DNA from: Propionibacteriaceae bacterium
Lineage (GTDB): Bacteria > Actinomycetota > Actinomycetes > Propionibacteriales > Propionibacteriaceae
DNA: 56,588 bases
Assembly: GCA_031265875.1 (NCBI GenBank)
Contig: JAISCA010000025.1
Span: 1-56,588 of the forward strand
Reading direction: 5' to 3'
The position numbers were made by a program, and so were the translations under genes. Below, one piece after another: positions 26,150-32,904 of this stretch. How positions within the stretch are numbered: position 1 is the stretch's first letter; the number at the start of each line of letters is the position of its first letter. The notes below the pieces were generated by a model. It was not told the DNA's origin, searched no databases, and was given only the letters and a program-made list of their open reading frames with translations.

Positions 26150-26593
26150 ATGACAGCTAAGGCGGTTTCGGTCGTTCTCGCGCCGGATGATTCGGCCCTG
26201 GCGGCCTCCGCGCTGCCGCTGGTCGACGCCGCGTTGGCGGGGGACGGACCGGTGCGGCTACGCCTCGTCAGCGAGGGCCAAGATGTCGAGGTGCCGCGCC
26301 CGGCCCTGGCTGCGATGGGGCGAGCTTTGGCAGTCTTGGCCGAAGGAGACTCGGTCACCGTGCTTCCGACGCGGACTGAGTTGACCACCCAGCGGGCCGC
26401 CGACATCCTTCGGGTCTCACGTCCGTTCCTGATCGGCCTGTTAGAAGCGGGCGAGATCGACTTCCGTAAGGTCGGATCGCACCGCCGGGTCAGGGCCGCA
26501 TCCCTGGCGGCTTATATGAAAGCTGACGACGCCCGTCGCCGCGCGGCGGCGGACGAACTCAGCGCCGAGGCCTACGACCTCGGACTGATCTGA
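26150..26593 (+). CDS. Excisionase-type HTH protein, probable antitoxin of the PIN protein
   Basis: The start at ATG 26150 is set by AAGGAGG (26137-26143) six bases upstream; a second ATG at 26147 is possible. The protein is 147 aa. The C-terminal half (about 77-125) is a MerR/excisionase-like winged HTH: LTTQRAADILRVSRPFLIGL then a GEIDFRKVGSHRRVR wing. The N-terminal half is a small domain of unknown fold. Its stop overlaps the start of the PIN gene by one base (TGATG), so the two are translationally coupled. This arrangement (HTH gene first, PIN gene second) is seen in VapBC-like type II modules, where the HTH protein neutralises the toxin and represses the operon. That role is inferred from context. 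Confidence 0.8.
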   Translation: MTAKAVSVVLAPDDSALAASALPLVDAALAGDGPVRLRLVSEGQDVEVPRPALAAMGRALAVLAEGDSVTVLPTRTELTTQRAADILRVSRPFLIGLLEAGEIDFRKVGSHRRVRAASLAAYMKADDARRRAAADELSAEAYDLGLI

Positions 26594-27162
26594 TGCGAGT
26601 CGTCGTCTACGACGCCGATGTGCTTTATTCTTCGGTGCTGCGCGACGTTCTCATCAGAGTCGGCATCGCCGGATTGGCACGGCCACGGTGGACGGAGCGA
26701 ATCCTCGATGAAGTCTTTGAGAACCTCGCCGCCAACCGCCCTGACCTGGACGAGACTCGCTTAGCGCGAACCAGGCGCTTGATGAACGCCGCCCTGCGGG
26801 ACGTGACCGTGACCGGCCACGAGCGCTGGATTAAGCAGGTCACGTTACCCGACCCCAACGACCGTCATGTGTTGGCCGCGGCAATAGAGGCGGATGCGGA
26901 GTTCGTGGTGACGAAGAACCTCAAGCACTTCCCCGCCAGCGTCCTGGCCGCGTTCGGGATGACGGCCGTCCACCCTGACCACTTCCTGTTGGACCTGTGC
27001 GACGCGCACCGCAAAACGCTGCGCGGGATCATCGTCGACATCGCAGCCGCATGGAAGAGCACCGAGGCCACCCCGGAGTCGGTCCTGGACGCCCTGGCGA
27101 AAGACGCTCCCTCTACCGCCGCCCTACTTCGCGACGCTGGCAACGAAACCGCCTGGTCCTGA
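26593..27162 (+). CDS. PIN-domain protein, probable ribonuclease toxin
   Basis: 189 aa, coupled to the HTH gene by TGATG. PIN acidic residues are visible: D in the first strand (VVVYDADVLYSS), E in the ILDEVFENL helix, and D in LPDPNDRHVLAAA followed by AEFVVTKNLKHFP, the typical last strand. PIN proteins of this kind are Mg-dependent RNases. The C-terminal ~50 residues extend beyond the PIN core. The catalytic set looks intact, unlike the second copy at 28463. The natural RNA target cannot be told from sequence. Confidence 0.82.
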   Translation: MRVVVYDADVLYSSVLRDVLIRVGIAGLARPRWTERILDEVFENLAANRPDLDETRLARTRRLMNAALRDVTVTGHERWIKQVTLPDPNDRHVLAAAIEADAEFVVTKNLKHFPASVLAAFGMTAVHPDHFLLDLCDAHRKTLRGIIVDIAAAWKSTEATPESVLDALAKDAPSTAALLRDAGNETAWS

Positions 27163-27232
27163 TCCGAGAAATATCGAGCCGTCCGTTACGGATGGCCTCA
27201 ACTCGTAGAATTGCCACGCCCGCCTCATGCCG

Positions 27233-27622
27233 TCACTCAGGGGTTTCCGGAGTTATCCACATGCCTTGGATCCAGACCCTATCGCCTTCATGGTAGCCAC
27301 CCACAGGTATAGGACCCTTGACAGTGTCTTCTACGAAATAGCAAGGGAAATCTTCAGGATCCTCGGCGTCGACGGGAACTACGTCGGACGTGAGGAAGGT
27401 ACGGAAATCTGGACGGTGTCCTTCTGGAATGGTACAGAAAGAATTACTTCCAGGAGGTATATCATCGACGGCCATTAATACGATCGACAGCATTCGGATG
27501 GGACCCCACGCGACAAGTCTATTCCAAGCCATTGTCCAGCCCTCAGACCCCTCGAGCTCTAATTCCACCGGAGGGTTCTGGGTCATAATGGCGTCTATCG
27601 GGACTGCCCTAGGAGTGGTCAT
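27233..27622 (-). CDS. Hypothetical protein, 129 aa
   Basis: I do not recognise this family. ATG 27622 is chosen over an upstream in-frame start (27700) because GAGAAAGG sits at the right distance before it. The protein is acidic, with an AWNRLVAWGPIRMLSIVLMA segment, and ends GDRVWIQGMWITPETPE. It has no clear signal peptide. The frame is convergent with the PIN gene. Codon use is less GC-biased than in neighbouring genes (GAA, GAT, ATA, TCT frequent), suggesting a recent arrival. It could be an immunity or phage-related protein, but nothing in the sequence proves that. Confidence 0.55.
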   Translation of the reverse strand: MTTPRAVPIDAIMTQNPPVELELEGSEGWTMAWNRLVAWGPIRMLSIVLMAVDDIPPGSNSFCTIPEGHRPDFRTFLTSDVVPVDAEDPEDFPCYFVEDTVKGPIPVGGYHEGDRVWIQGMWITPETPE

Positions 27623-28173
27623 TGGTTTACCTTTCTCGATAAAATCGAATATCGGTTCGTGTTTTGCAAGCGTTCGAGCGGGGATTACGGACGCTTCCAT
27701 CGACGGTCGTCGGTCAAATGCCGGAACTCAAAGAGCCCCGAGCCTCTGAAGCGGGGAACTACTCGGGTGGCGCGGTCGCCGTCCCGCACCTTGTTAAATC
27801 TCTTCGTACAGGATTATTTCCAACCTAGACCCCGGTCGCCCTGTCTAGCTATAGATCTAAGTTGAACACTCGACCACGAATCGGTGACAAACCTTCACAT
27901 TTACCCTAAGACACCACAGTCCGCCCACCGGCCATAATCGCCTTCTGACTACCCGTGATAGCTCGTACCAGGACCCTAAATGAAACCTTAAACTATGACG
28001 CTACGTAAAGGTTTAGCCACCCCGTCAGGTAATCGCCCGTCGGTCGCGGCCGTCGCTCCCCTGAACGAACTTTTCACTATGGGCACACACACCCCGCCGG
28101 ACCTGATCGGTGGCTCACAGCCCGACAGACACCCCCTGTGTGATCATTTCGGTCATATTTATGCTCGATAAGA
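27623..28173. other. Gene-poor, AT-richer spacer
   Basis: About 550 bp with frequent stops in all frames and lower GC than the flanks. I see no tRNA, no convincing small gene and no repeat of R1 or R2. Short frames here lack start signals and codon bias. It may be decayed coding DNA of the toxin-antitoxin island. Confidence 0.5.
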
Positions 28174-28179
28174 TACCAT
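28174..28179 (+). promoter_or_regulatory. -10 element for a leaderless HTH gene
   Basis: TACCAT is followed by 6 nt and ATG 28186. No Shine-Dalgarno precedes the start. Same geometry as at 23880, 28967 and 30854. Confidence 0.45.
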
Positions 28180-28185
28180 GATCGT

Positions 28186-28479
28186 ATGAGTACCCTCGAG
28201 ATCACAGCTGCCTCGTCAGACCATTGGGAAGACGTGATACGGGGGCGGCTGGCGGCGGGCGAGACCGCGCGGGTCAGTTTCCACCGACCGTCCATGACTC
28301 CCGCGCAGATGGCAGAGAGCGTCGGCGTGTCCCGCGCGACCATCATGCGCCGCATCTCCAACAACGAGATCCGAACGGACCGGAGGGGCAACCGGCACCG
28401 TATCCCGCTGCCGGAGGTGGAACGGTTCCGTCACGCCTACGTCCGAGAAATGGCGCGGGACCTTGCCGCAGATTTCTAA
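28186..28479 (+). CDS. Excisionase-type HTH antitoxin, orphaned by decay of its toxin
   Basis: 97 aa. A helix-turn-helix is clear at about 44-85: MTPAQMAESVGVSRATIMRR, then NEIRTDRRGNRHRIPLPEVERF, the wing and linker of excisionase/MerR-like antitoxins. The C-terminus (VREMARDLAADF) overlaps the start of a PIN-domain frame (28463), as in VapBC-like modules. The PIN gene is truncated, so this gene may persist only as a DNA-binding remnant or as an antitoxin acting on other modules. Confidence 0.8.
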   Translation: MSTLEITAASSDHWEDVIRGRLAAGETARVSFHRPSMTPAQMAESVGVSRATIMRRISNNEIRTDRRGNRHRIPLPEVERFRHAYVREMARDLAADF

Positions 28480-28645
28480 ACTGCGGGTTTTCGTCGACGC
28501 CGACGTCCTGGCCTCGCCGGTACCTCGGACTCTGCTGTACCTAGTCCAACCGTTGTCCGATTACGAATTGGTGTATTCGCGACACGTCGAGGCCGGATCG
28601 GTGGGGCATAACTTCTCGACCCGCAGGGAGCCGCGGCAGACATTT
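28463..28645 (+). pseudogene. Truncated PIN-domain toxin
   Basis: The frame overlaps the HTH gene and begins KLRVFVDADVLASPVPRTLL, the first PIN strand with its catalytic Asp, then LVYSRHVEA. Normal PIN sequence fades by about 28600, and nothing after it matches the rest of a PIN fold: no DPNDxHVLAAA or NxxHFP motifs. The frame runs on through repeat R1 copy b and a palindrome to a stop at 28832-28834, giving a chimeric 123-codon frame. About two thirds of the toxin is missing, so it is probably inactive. Confidence 0.75.
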
Positions 28646-28649
28646 TCGG

Positions 28650-28712
28650 TCCGACCGCCCGTGAGGGCGACCGGGTCAGGGCGCGCGGGACGGAGCCGCT
28701 CGCGGGGCAGGC
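28650..28712. repeat. Interspersed repeat R1, copy b
   Basis: Starts TCCGACCGCCCGTGAGGGCG and contains GGACGGAGCCGCTCGCGGGG. It matches 26027-26088 in the same orientation. It sits where the PIN frame loses its homology. Confidence 0.7.
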
Positions 28713-28739
28713 CGCTGCGGCCTGGCCGACCGAGAAGGA

Positions 28740-28766
28740 ATTCGTTCAACGTGGCGTTGAACGAAT
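28740..28766. repeat. Perfect 12-bp palindrome with 3-nt loop
   Basis: ATTCGTTCAACG, loop TGG, CGTTGAACGAAT. The stem is perfect and AT-rich compared with its surroundings. No T-run follows on the plus strand. It could be an operator, a recombination end or a transcript-stabilising hairpin. Confidence 0.7.
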
Positions 28767-28883
28767 GGCCGTGGGGGCATATCACCGTCCTGATCGACCG
28801 GCTCACCACCCATTACGACCCGACCCACGGATAGTCAGACCAGACCCCACCGACCGTCTGTGGATTTCCAGCCCAGAACCCCT

Positions 28884-28965
28884 AGTCTGTGGTGCCGAAG
28901 TGCCTATACCCCCCCTAGTCTGTGGTGCCGAAGCGCCTATACCCCCCCTAGTCTGTGGTGCCGAT
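28884..28965. repeat. 33-bp direct repeats upstream of the ATPase gene
   Basis: Two 33-bp units (starting 28884 and 28917) differ at one base, and a 16-bp partial third unit starts at 28950. Each begins AGTCTGTGGTGCCGA; the full units end with a C7 run. The partial unit ends just before the TAGACT -10 element, so the units are placed like stacked operators. Confidence 0.8.
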
Positions 28966-28966
28966 G

Positions 28967-28972
28967 TAGACT
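28967..28972 (+). promoter_or_regulatory. -10 element for a leaderless ATPase gene
   Basis: TAGACT, six bases, then GTG 28979. The 33-bp repeats occupy the -15 to -100 region in place of a recognisable -35 box. Confidence 0.5.
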
Positions 28973-28978
28973 GCCCGG

Positions 28979-30451
28979 GTGCGTGACGATGAGCTTCGCC
29001 GGGTTCTAGCAGACGCCAACCCGTGGTGGGTGAGCGCTGTCTCTGGTCGTGACCCGGCGGCGTGGGCGGCGTCGAACCGTGTCCTGCAGGACCGGCAGCG
29101 CTACGACGTCGGCTACCGTACTCACATCCTTGACGACATCGCCAACGGGGCGCCCGACGGATCCTTGGTGGTGTTGACTGGCCCGCGCCGGACCGGAAAG
29201 ACCGTTGCCATTCTGGATACCGCCGCAACGCTATGCCAGTGCCCGCAGGTCGATCCCCGCCAAGTCTTGTACGTGCCGTGCGACGGCATGGCAGCACGGG
29301 ACCTGCGCCGGGCCATCACACTGGGGCGAGCCTTGACTCGATCGGTGGACACCGACGGACCGCGCCGCCGAGTGTGGCTGTTCGACGAGATATCGGGGAT
29401 CGTCGGCTGGACGAGCGCGCTCAAAATGGCTCGTGACACCAGCGACTTCGGTGACGACACCGTGGTGGCGACTGGTAGCCGTTGGGTGACGACCGAGGAC
29501 GTCCAGGGGAACCTGCTGGCCGGACGAGCTGGCTCCGGCGACGGCCGACGTATCCGCCGACTCATGCCGATGAGTTTCCGTGACTACGTCACGGTGACGC
29601 GCCCCGCTCTACCTCTCCCGCCGGTCGTGCACCCCAGCCAGCTCGACGGGCCCAAAGCAGTGGCCGACGTGACAGCACTCATGTTCAGCGTCGACGAGTA
29701 CGACCTCGCCTGGCAGGACTATCTAACAAGCGGTGGCTTCCCCAGAGCTGTGGCCGAACACCAACGAGACGGGGCCGTCAGCGTTGCGTACTTACGTGAT
29801 CTACTGGCCTGGCTACGCGCCGACGTCGATCCTGACGCGCCGACTGAATCGGTGCCATTGCTGTTGTCCGGACTCTGCCAGCGGATGACGAGCCCACTCA
29901 GCATCGCTGGTTCGGCTAACCAGTTGGGCTACCCGAACCGTGACGCTTTCGAACGCAGGATCATCCGTCTGATCAACTCTCACGCCACGTTACGCTGTCG
30001 CCAACGTGACGAGCATGGCGGTCTTGTGGTTGGAGCTCAGGCCAAGCTGTATCTGACCGATCCGATCCTGGCTTGGATCCCAGCGCTGCTCAGCGCGGGC
30101 CTTCACGCGCCCGCTTTCCCTGCGCTGAGCGAGGCAGTCCTGGCTGTCACTCTCGCCCGTGTCATAGATGAGCACGACGAAGGCCGGTGGGTCGCCGATG
30201 ACACCATCGGCTATGTCCGCACCGGTTCCAGCAATGAGATCGATTTCGGACCCGTTCGTATCCCAACACCCGCCGGGGCCACCATGACCACGCCCATCGA
30301 ATCGAAATGGGTCGACTCGGGCTGGCGGGGCGAGGCTAAGACCATCGAAGGTAAATTCGATCACGGTGTCATGGCGACCAAGTCAATCCTTGACACTGAC
30401 TATCCGGTCAAAGCCATCCCCGCCCCCATGGTCGCCTGTCTACTGGGCTAG
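28979..30451 (+). CDS. AAA-type ATPase with DUF4143-like C-terminal domain
   Basis: 490 aa from GTG. Walker A is GPRRTGKT (68-75) and Walker B is VWLFDE (132-137), followed by a sensor-like VVATGS strand. The C-terminal half resembles DUF4143, with a PD-(D/E)xK-like pattern: NEIDFG (E420, D422) and ESK (E441, K443). Proteins of this type are common, variable accessory genes in bacteria and archaea, often near toxin-antitoxin loci; their function is poorly known. Here it lies among TA remnants and is preceded by 33-bp repeats. Its stop codon overlaps the stop of the MazF remnant on the other strand through a shared CTAG. Confidence 0.8.
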   Translation: MRDDELRRVLADANPWWVSAVSGRDPAAWAASNRVLQDRQRYDVGYRTHILDDIANGAPDGSLVVLTGPRRTGKTVAILDTAATLCQCPQVDPRQVLYVPCDGMAARDLRRAITLGRALTRSVDTDGPRRRVWLFDEISGIVGWTSALKMARDTSDFGDDTVVATGSRWVTTEDVQGNLLAGRAGSGDGRRIRRLMPMSFRDYVTVTRPALPLPPVVHPSQLDGPKAVADVTALMFSVDEYDLAWQDYLTSGGFPRAVAEHQRDGAVSVAYLRDLLAWLRADVDPDAPTESVPLLLSGLCQRMTSPLSIAGSANQLGYPNRDAFERRIIRLINSHATLRCRQRDEHGGLVVGAQAKLYLTDPILAWIPALLSAGLHAPAFPALSEAVLAVTLARVIDEHDEGRWVADDTIGYVRTGSSNEIDFGPVRIPTPAGATMTTPIESKWVDSGWRGEAKTIEGKFDHGVMATKSILDTDYPVKAIPAPMVACLLG

Positions 30452-30621
30452 AGCGCCAGGTGGACCCGCAGGGCCTCGTCCAGCCGACCCAGCGCTTCGC
30501 CGGTCAAACGGCCGACCAGCCGCACGACCCGGCCCACGGAGACCGACCGCACCTGTTCGACCTGGGCCGTGCAGTCACGGTCGAGGCCGGACTCCTGGGC
30601 GATCGGAACGGCTTGATAAGG
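30448..30621 (-). pseudogene. 5'-truncated MazF/PemK-family toxin
   Basis: Reading from 30621, PYQAVPIAQESGLDRDCTAQ and then VEQVRSVSVGRVVRLVGRLT and ALGRLDEALRVHLAL match the C-terminal ~58 residues of MazF/PemK toxins (ESGLxxDSxAxxxQxRxxxxxR and the final LDxALxxHLxL helix). The N-terminal half, with the catalytic strands, is absent. Sequence upstream of codon PYQAV is repeat R2 copy A. The break coincides with the repeat edge to the base. No antitoxin is visible. Confidence 0.75.
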
Positions 30622-30687
30622 GCACGAACGACAGTTGCGACTGTTTGTTTCGGCGTGTCGGCGAGCGCAACTGCTCAATTCGGTGAT
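30621..30687. repeat. Interspersed repeat R2, copy A
   Basis: A 67-bp segment matching 48925-48992 and 55256-55323. Read on the minus strand it starts ATCACCGAATTGAGC and contains GACACGCCGAAACAA. It is the most diverged of the three copies. Confidence 0.55.
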
Positions 30688-30853
30688 GGGGGCGGACGTG
30701 ATCGAGCAGTTGGGGTTATGTTGGCGGGTCCGGCTGTCGATGGCGGATCGAGCGACGATTACGAGTCACCGCCCCGACACCATCGCCTGGGGAGCCGACT
30801 AGGACTCGTCGGAGGCGGCTGGAGGTTCCCGGACTCCACCTGCGAAGAGACAG
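30688..30853. other. Spacer without recognisable gene
   Basis: About 165 bp between R2 copy A and the GNAT promoter. No start with a Shine-Dalgarno and no known motif. It may be remains of the gene that once extended the MazF module. Confidence 0.4.
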
Positions 30854-30859
30854 TAGAAT
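30854..30859 (+). promoter_or_regulatory. -10 element for a leaderless GNAT gene
   Basis: TAGAAT, six bases, then GTG 30866. No Shine-Dalgarno precedes the start. Confidence 0.5.
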
Positions 30860-30865
30860 GGGTGG

Positions 30866-31276
30866 GTGTTCAAGCAACTTTCCGATGTCTCCACCTTGCG
30901 AGGCTTGGCCGGGTTTGAGTTTGACTGGACTGCCCGTTCGAATGATCAAACCATCACTGTCGCGCGTATCGAGAATGGGGAGATAGCGGGGCTGGCCGAA
31001 TTTGAGAGACTTCCTCATGATCTTTTCGATTTCCTGCACTTAATCGAAGTGGCACCAGAATACAGAGGCACCGAAGTAGCAGGAAAGCTGTTAGCTTATG
31101 TGGCGCGGGATTCCTTTGAACGAGACTTTGATGGTTTCGTCGTGTTCGAACCAAAGACTCTCCTTTACCAGTATTACATCGAGAAGTACGGCGCCAAGCC
31201 GCTGCCTGGGAGGCGACTCCACTTCGATTCCCTAGCAAGCCAAGTCCTGATTGAGAGGTATCTGGGTGATGAGTGA
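30866..31276 (+). CDS. GNAT-family N-acetyltransferase
   Basis: 136 aa from GTG. The acetyl-CoA-binding motif A is LIEVAPEYRGTEVAGKLLAY (R/QxxGxG/A type), preceded by the usual strand and followed by a helix; QYYIEKYGAKPLPGRRL fits motif B, with a late Tyr as general acid candidate. Substrate unknown. GC and codon use are lower than in the core genes (GAA, ATC, TTC, AGA), suggesting acquisition. It overlaps the next gene by 8 bases (ATGAGTGA), so the two are co-translated. Confidence 0.78.
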   Translation: MFKQLSDVSTLRGLAGFEFDWTARSNDQTITVARIENGEIAGLAEFERLPHDLFDFLHLIEVAPEYRGTEVAGKLLAYVARDSFERDFDGFVVFEPKTLLYQYYIEKYGAKPLPGRRLHFDSLASQVLIERYLGDE

Positions 31277-31454
31277 GGAAGAGATCGTCAAGCAGGCTGA
31301 GGAGTACATCGCCCGGACTGGGGACTACGGGTTGAAACCGGTCAGAGCAGATGAGCGAAAAAACCTCACTGGGTTGAGATATGTGCCGATCATCGAGAAG
31401 AAGATCGGTCGGCGCATCACGGACGCCGAGTGGGAAGGCATGTCCATCAGGTAG
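31269..31454 (+). CDS. Small acidic/basic protein coupled to the GNAT gene, 61 aa
   Basis: ATG 31269 overlaps the GNAT stop (ATGAGTGA). Starts MSEEEIVKQAEEYIARTG and ends IGRRITDAEWEGMSIR. It looks like a small soluble helical protein with no membrane segment or HTH. Family not recognised. The tight coupling suggests a partner or substrate of the acetyltransferase; GNAT toxins normally pair with an upstream RHH protein, so this is not the classical arrangement. Confidence 0.6.
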   Translation: MSEEEIVKQAEEYIARTGDYGLKPVRADERKNLTGLRYVPIIEKKIGRRITDAEWEGMSIR

Positions 31455-31472
31455 GGATACGGCCCACCCGGG

Positions 31473-32891
31473 TTAGGACGAGCGGGTGATGGCGACGTCG
31501 CAGAGCTTGGCCAGGGAGCGCTTGGCGGGGCCGTCGGGCAGGGTGGTCAGCTCGGCTAGGGCGTCGGCGGTGCGAGAGCGGAGGTCGGCCCGGACTTGGT
31601 CGATGGCTGGGTGGGCCCTCAAGAGGGCCAGGACCTGGGGCAGGTCCGAGGCGGGCACGGGGGCGGACAGCCACTCGATCAGGTCGGCGTCTTGGGGGCG
31701 GGCGGACTTCAGGACCAGGAGCGGGGCCAGGGTGGGCACGCCCTCGCGCAGGTCGACGCCGGGGGCCTTGCCGGTGGCATCGGCGGTGATGTCCAAGAGG
31801 TCGTCCGAGAGTTGGAAGACCGTGCCCAGGCGCTCGCCGAAACGGGTCAGGGCCTCGATCTGATCCGGGGCGGCGCCGGCCGCCATGGCCCCGAAACGGG
31901 CCGAGGCCGCGATCAGAGAGGCGGTCTTGTCGGCCACCACGCGGAGATGGTGGTCGACCGGATCGGCCCCGGCGGCGGGACCGACCAGTTCCTCGATCTG
32001 GCCGGCCACCAAGCGGGCGAAGGTGTGGGCCTGGAAAGAGACGTAATCCGAGCCGAGGCTGGCCCCGACGGCCGAGGAGCGGGCGAAGATGAAGTCGCCG
32101 ATCAGGATGGCGGTCGAGTTCTGCCAACGCTTATTGGCGCTGGGAGCGCCCCGGCGCCACTCCGCCTCGTCCATGACGTCGTCGTGGTAGAGGCTGGCGA
32201 CATGGGTCAACTCGACCACCAGAGCGGCCTTGAGGGCGGCCTCCTGGTCGACCTGGCCGGTCAAGTCGAAGCCTAAGCCGGCCGCGCCGACCAGGAGCAT
32301 GGGCCGGAAACGCTTACCCCCGGCGGTGGGTAGATGGCGGGCCATCTCGGTGATGAAGGGAGAGTCGGCCCGCAGGACCTCGAACAACTGGGTCTCGATC
32401 CGCTCCAGCAGACCGGTGCCCCACTCCTCGAACTCAGCGTCCGTCAAACCGGCTCCCCGACTCTCAGACCCTGAACCCATCGAACCGGCTCCCCGAAGCT
32501 CGGACCCGACGTCCGTCAGATCAGTTCCCCGATCCCCAGACCCGTCACCCGTCAGACCAGCCCCTCGAATCCCAGACTCGACACCCGTCAGACCAGTCCC
32601 CCGACCCTCAAATCCTGAACCCATCGAACCGACGCCCCGGGCCTTAGACCCGACGTCCGTCGAACCGACGCCCCGATCCTTAGACCCGTCACCCGTCAGA
32701 CCAGCGCCTCGAATCCCAGACTCGACATCCGTCAGACCAATCCCACAACTCTCAGACCCTGAACCCATCGAACCAGTCCCCCGGCCCTCAGACCCGGTGG
32801 CCGCTAGATCAGCGCCCTGACTCCTGGACCCGACGTCCGTCGGATCAGTTCCGCGCTCCTCGAACTCGGCGTCCTGCAAGCCAATCGCCAT
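31473..32891 (-). CDS. Polyprenyl (menaquinone side-chain) diphosphate synthase with repeat-filled N-terminus
   Basis: 472 aa. The catalytic core (from about 160) is a trans-isoprenyl diphosphate synthase: GGKRFRP for IPP binding, first Asp-rich motif DDVMDE (237-242), second motif DDLLDI (363-368). It condenses IPP onto an allylic diphosphate to make the tail of menaquinone. Residues 7-162 are thirteen 12-residue units ([D/G]xxSxxRGxGLT), 36 bp each, absent from typical homologues of ~320-350 aa. ATG 32891 lacks a Shine-Dalgarno but lies 13 bp after the nuoN stop, so translation is probably coupled to nuoN. A start inside the array cannot be excluded. Being last in the nuo operon links tail synthesis to complex I. 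Confidence 0.9.
   Translation of the reverse strand: MAIGLQDAEFEERGTDPTDVGSRSQGADLAATGSEGRGTGSMGSGSESCGIGLTDVESGIRGAGLTGDGSKDRGVGSTDVGSKARGVGSMGSGFEGRGTGLTGVESGIRGAGLTGDGSGDRGTDLTDVGSELRGAGSMGSGSESRGAGLTDAEFEEWGTGLLERIETQLFEVLRADSPFITEMARHLPTAGGKRFRPMLLVGAAGLGFDLTGQVDQEAALKAALVVELTHVASLYHDDVMDEAEWRRGAPSANKRWQNSTAILIGDFIFARSSAVGASLGSDYVSFQAHTFARLVAGQIEELVGPAAGADPVDHHLRVVADKTASLIAASARFGAMAAGAAPDQIEALTRFGERLGTVFQLSDDLLDITADATGKAPGVDLREGVPTLAPLLVLKSARPQDADLIEWLSAPVPASDLPQVLALLRAHPAIDQVRADLRSRTADALAELTTLPDGPAKRSLAKLCDVAITRSS
32406..32873 (-). repeat. 36-bp in-frame minisatellite (13 units)
   Basis: Thirteen 36-bp units code for DAEFEERGTDPT ... DVESGIRGAGLT ... DAEFEEWGTGLL. A four-unit (144-bp) higher-order repeat is visible: GSGxExxGxGLT / xVESGIRGAGLT / GDGSxDRGxxxT / DVGSxxRGxGSM occurs twice and starts a third time. 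The first and last units share DAEFEE, so the array appears to have expanded within one ancestral segment. Confidence 0.92.
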
Positions 32892-32904
32892 CAGTCAATC
32901 GCTA

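Noticed and set aside
27175-27200. A terminator hairpin after the PIN gene (GCCGTCCG-TTA-CGGATGGC).
   Set aside because: The stem needs a G-U pair and no U-run follows, so it is too weak to list.
27390-27749. A plus-strand gene of 119 codons overlapping the 27233-27622 gene.
   Set aside because: No Shine-Dalgarno or leaderless -10 at its start, and the opposite frame has better start signals and more protein-like composition.
28884-28965. 33-bp repeats as a CRISPR array.
   Set aside because: Units are contiguous with no spacers, only about 2.5 copies, and no cas genes are near.
30460-30918. A plus-strand gene of 152 codons across the MazF remnant and R2.
   Set aside because: It runs antisense to recognisable MazF sequence and through a repeat, with no motif of its own.
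32406-32873. 36-bp units as a CRISPR array.
   Set aside because: Units are fused head to tail without spacers and keep a coding frame with 12-residue periodicity.
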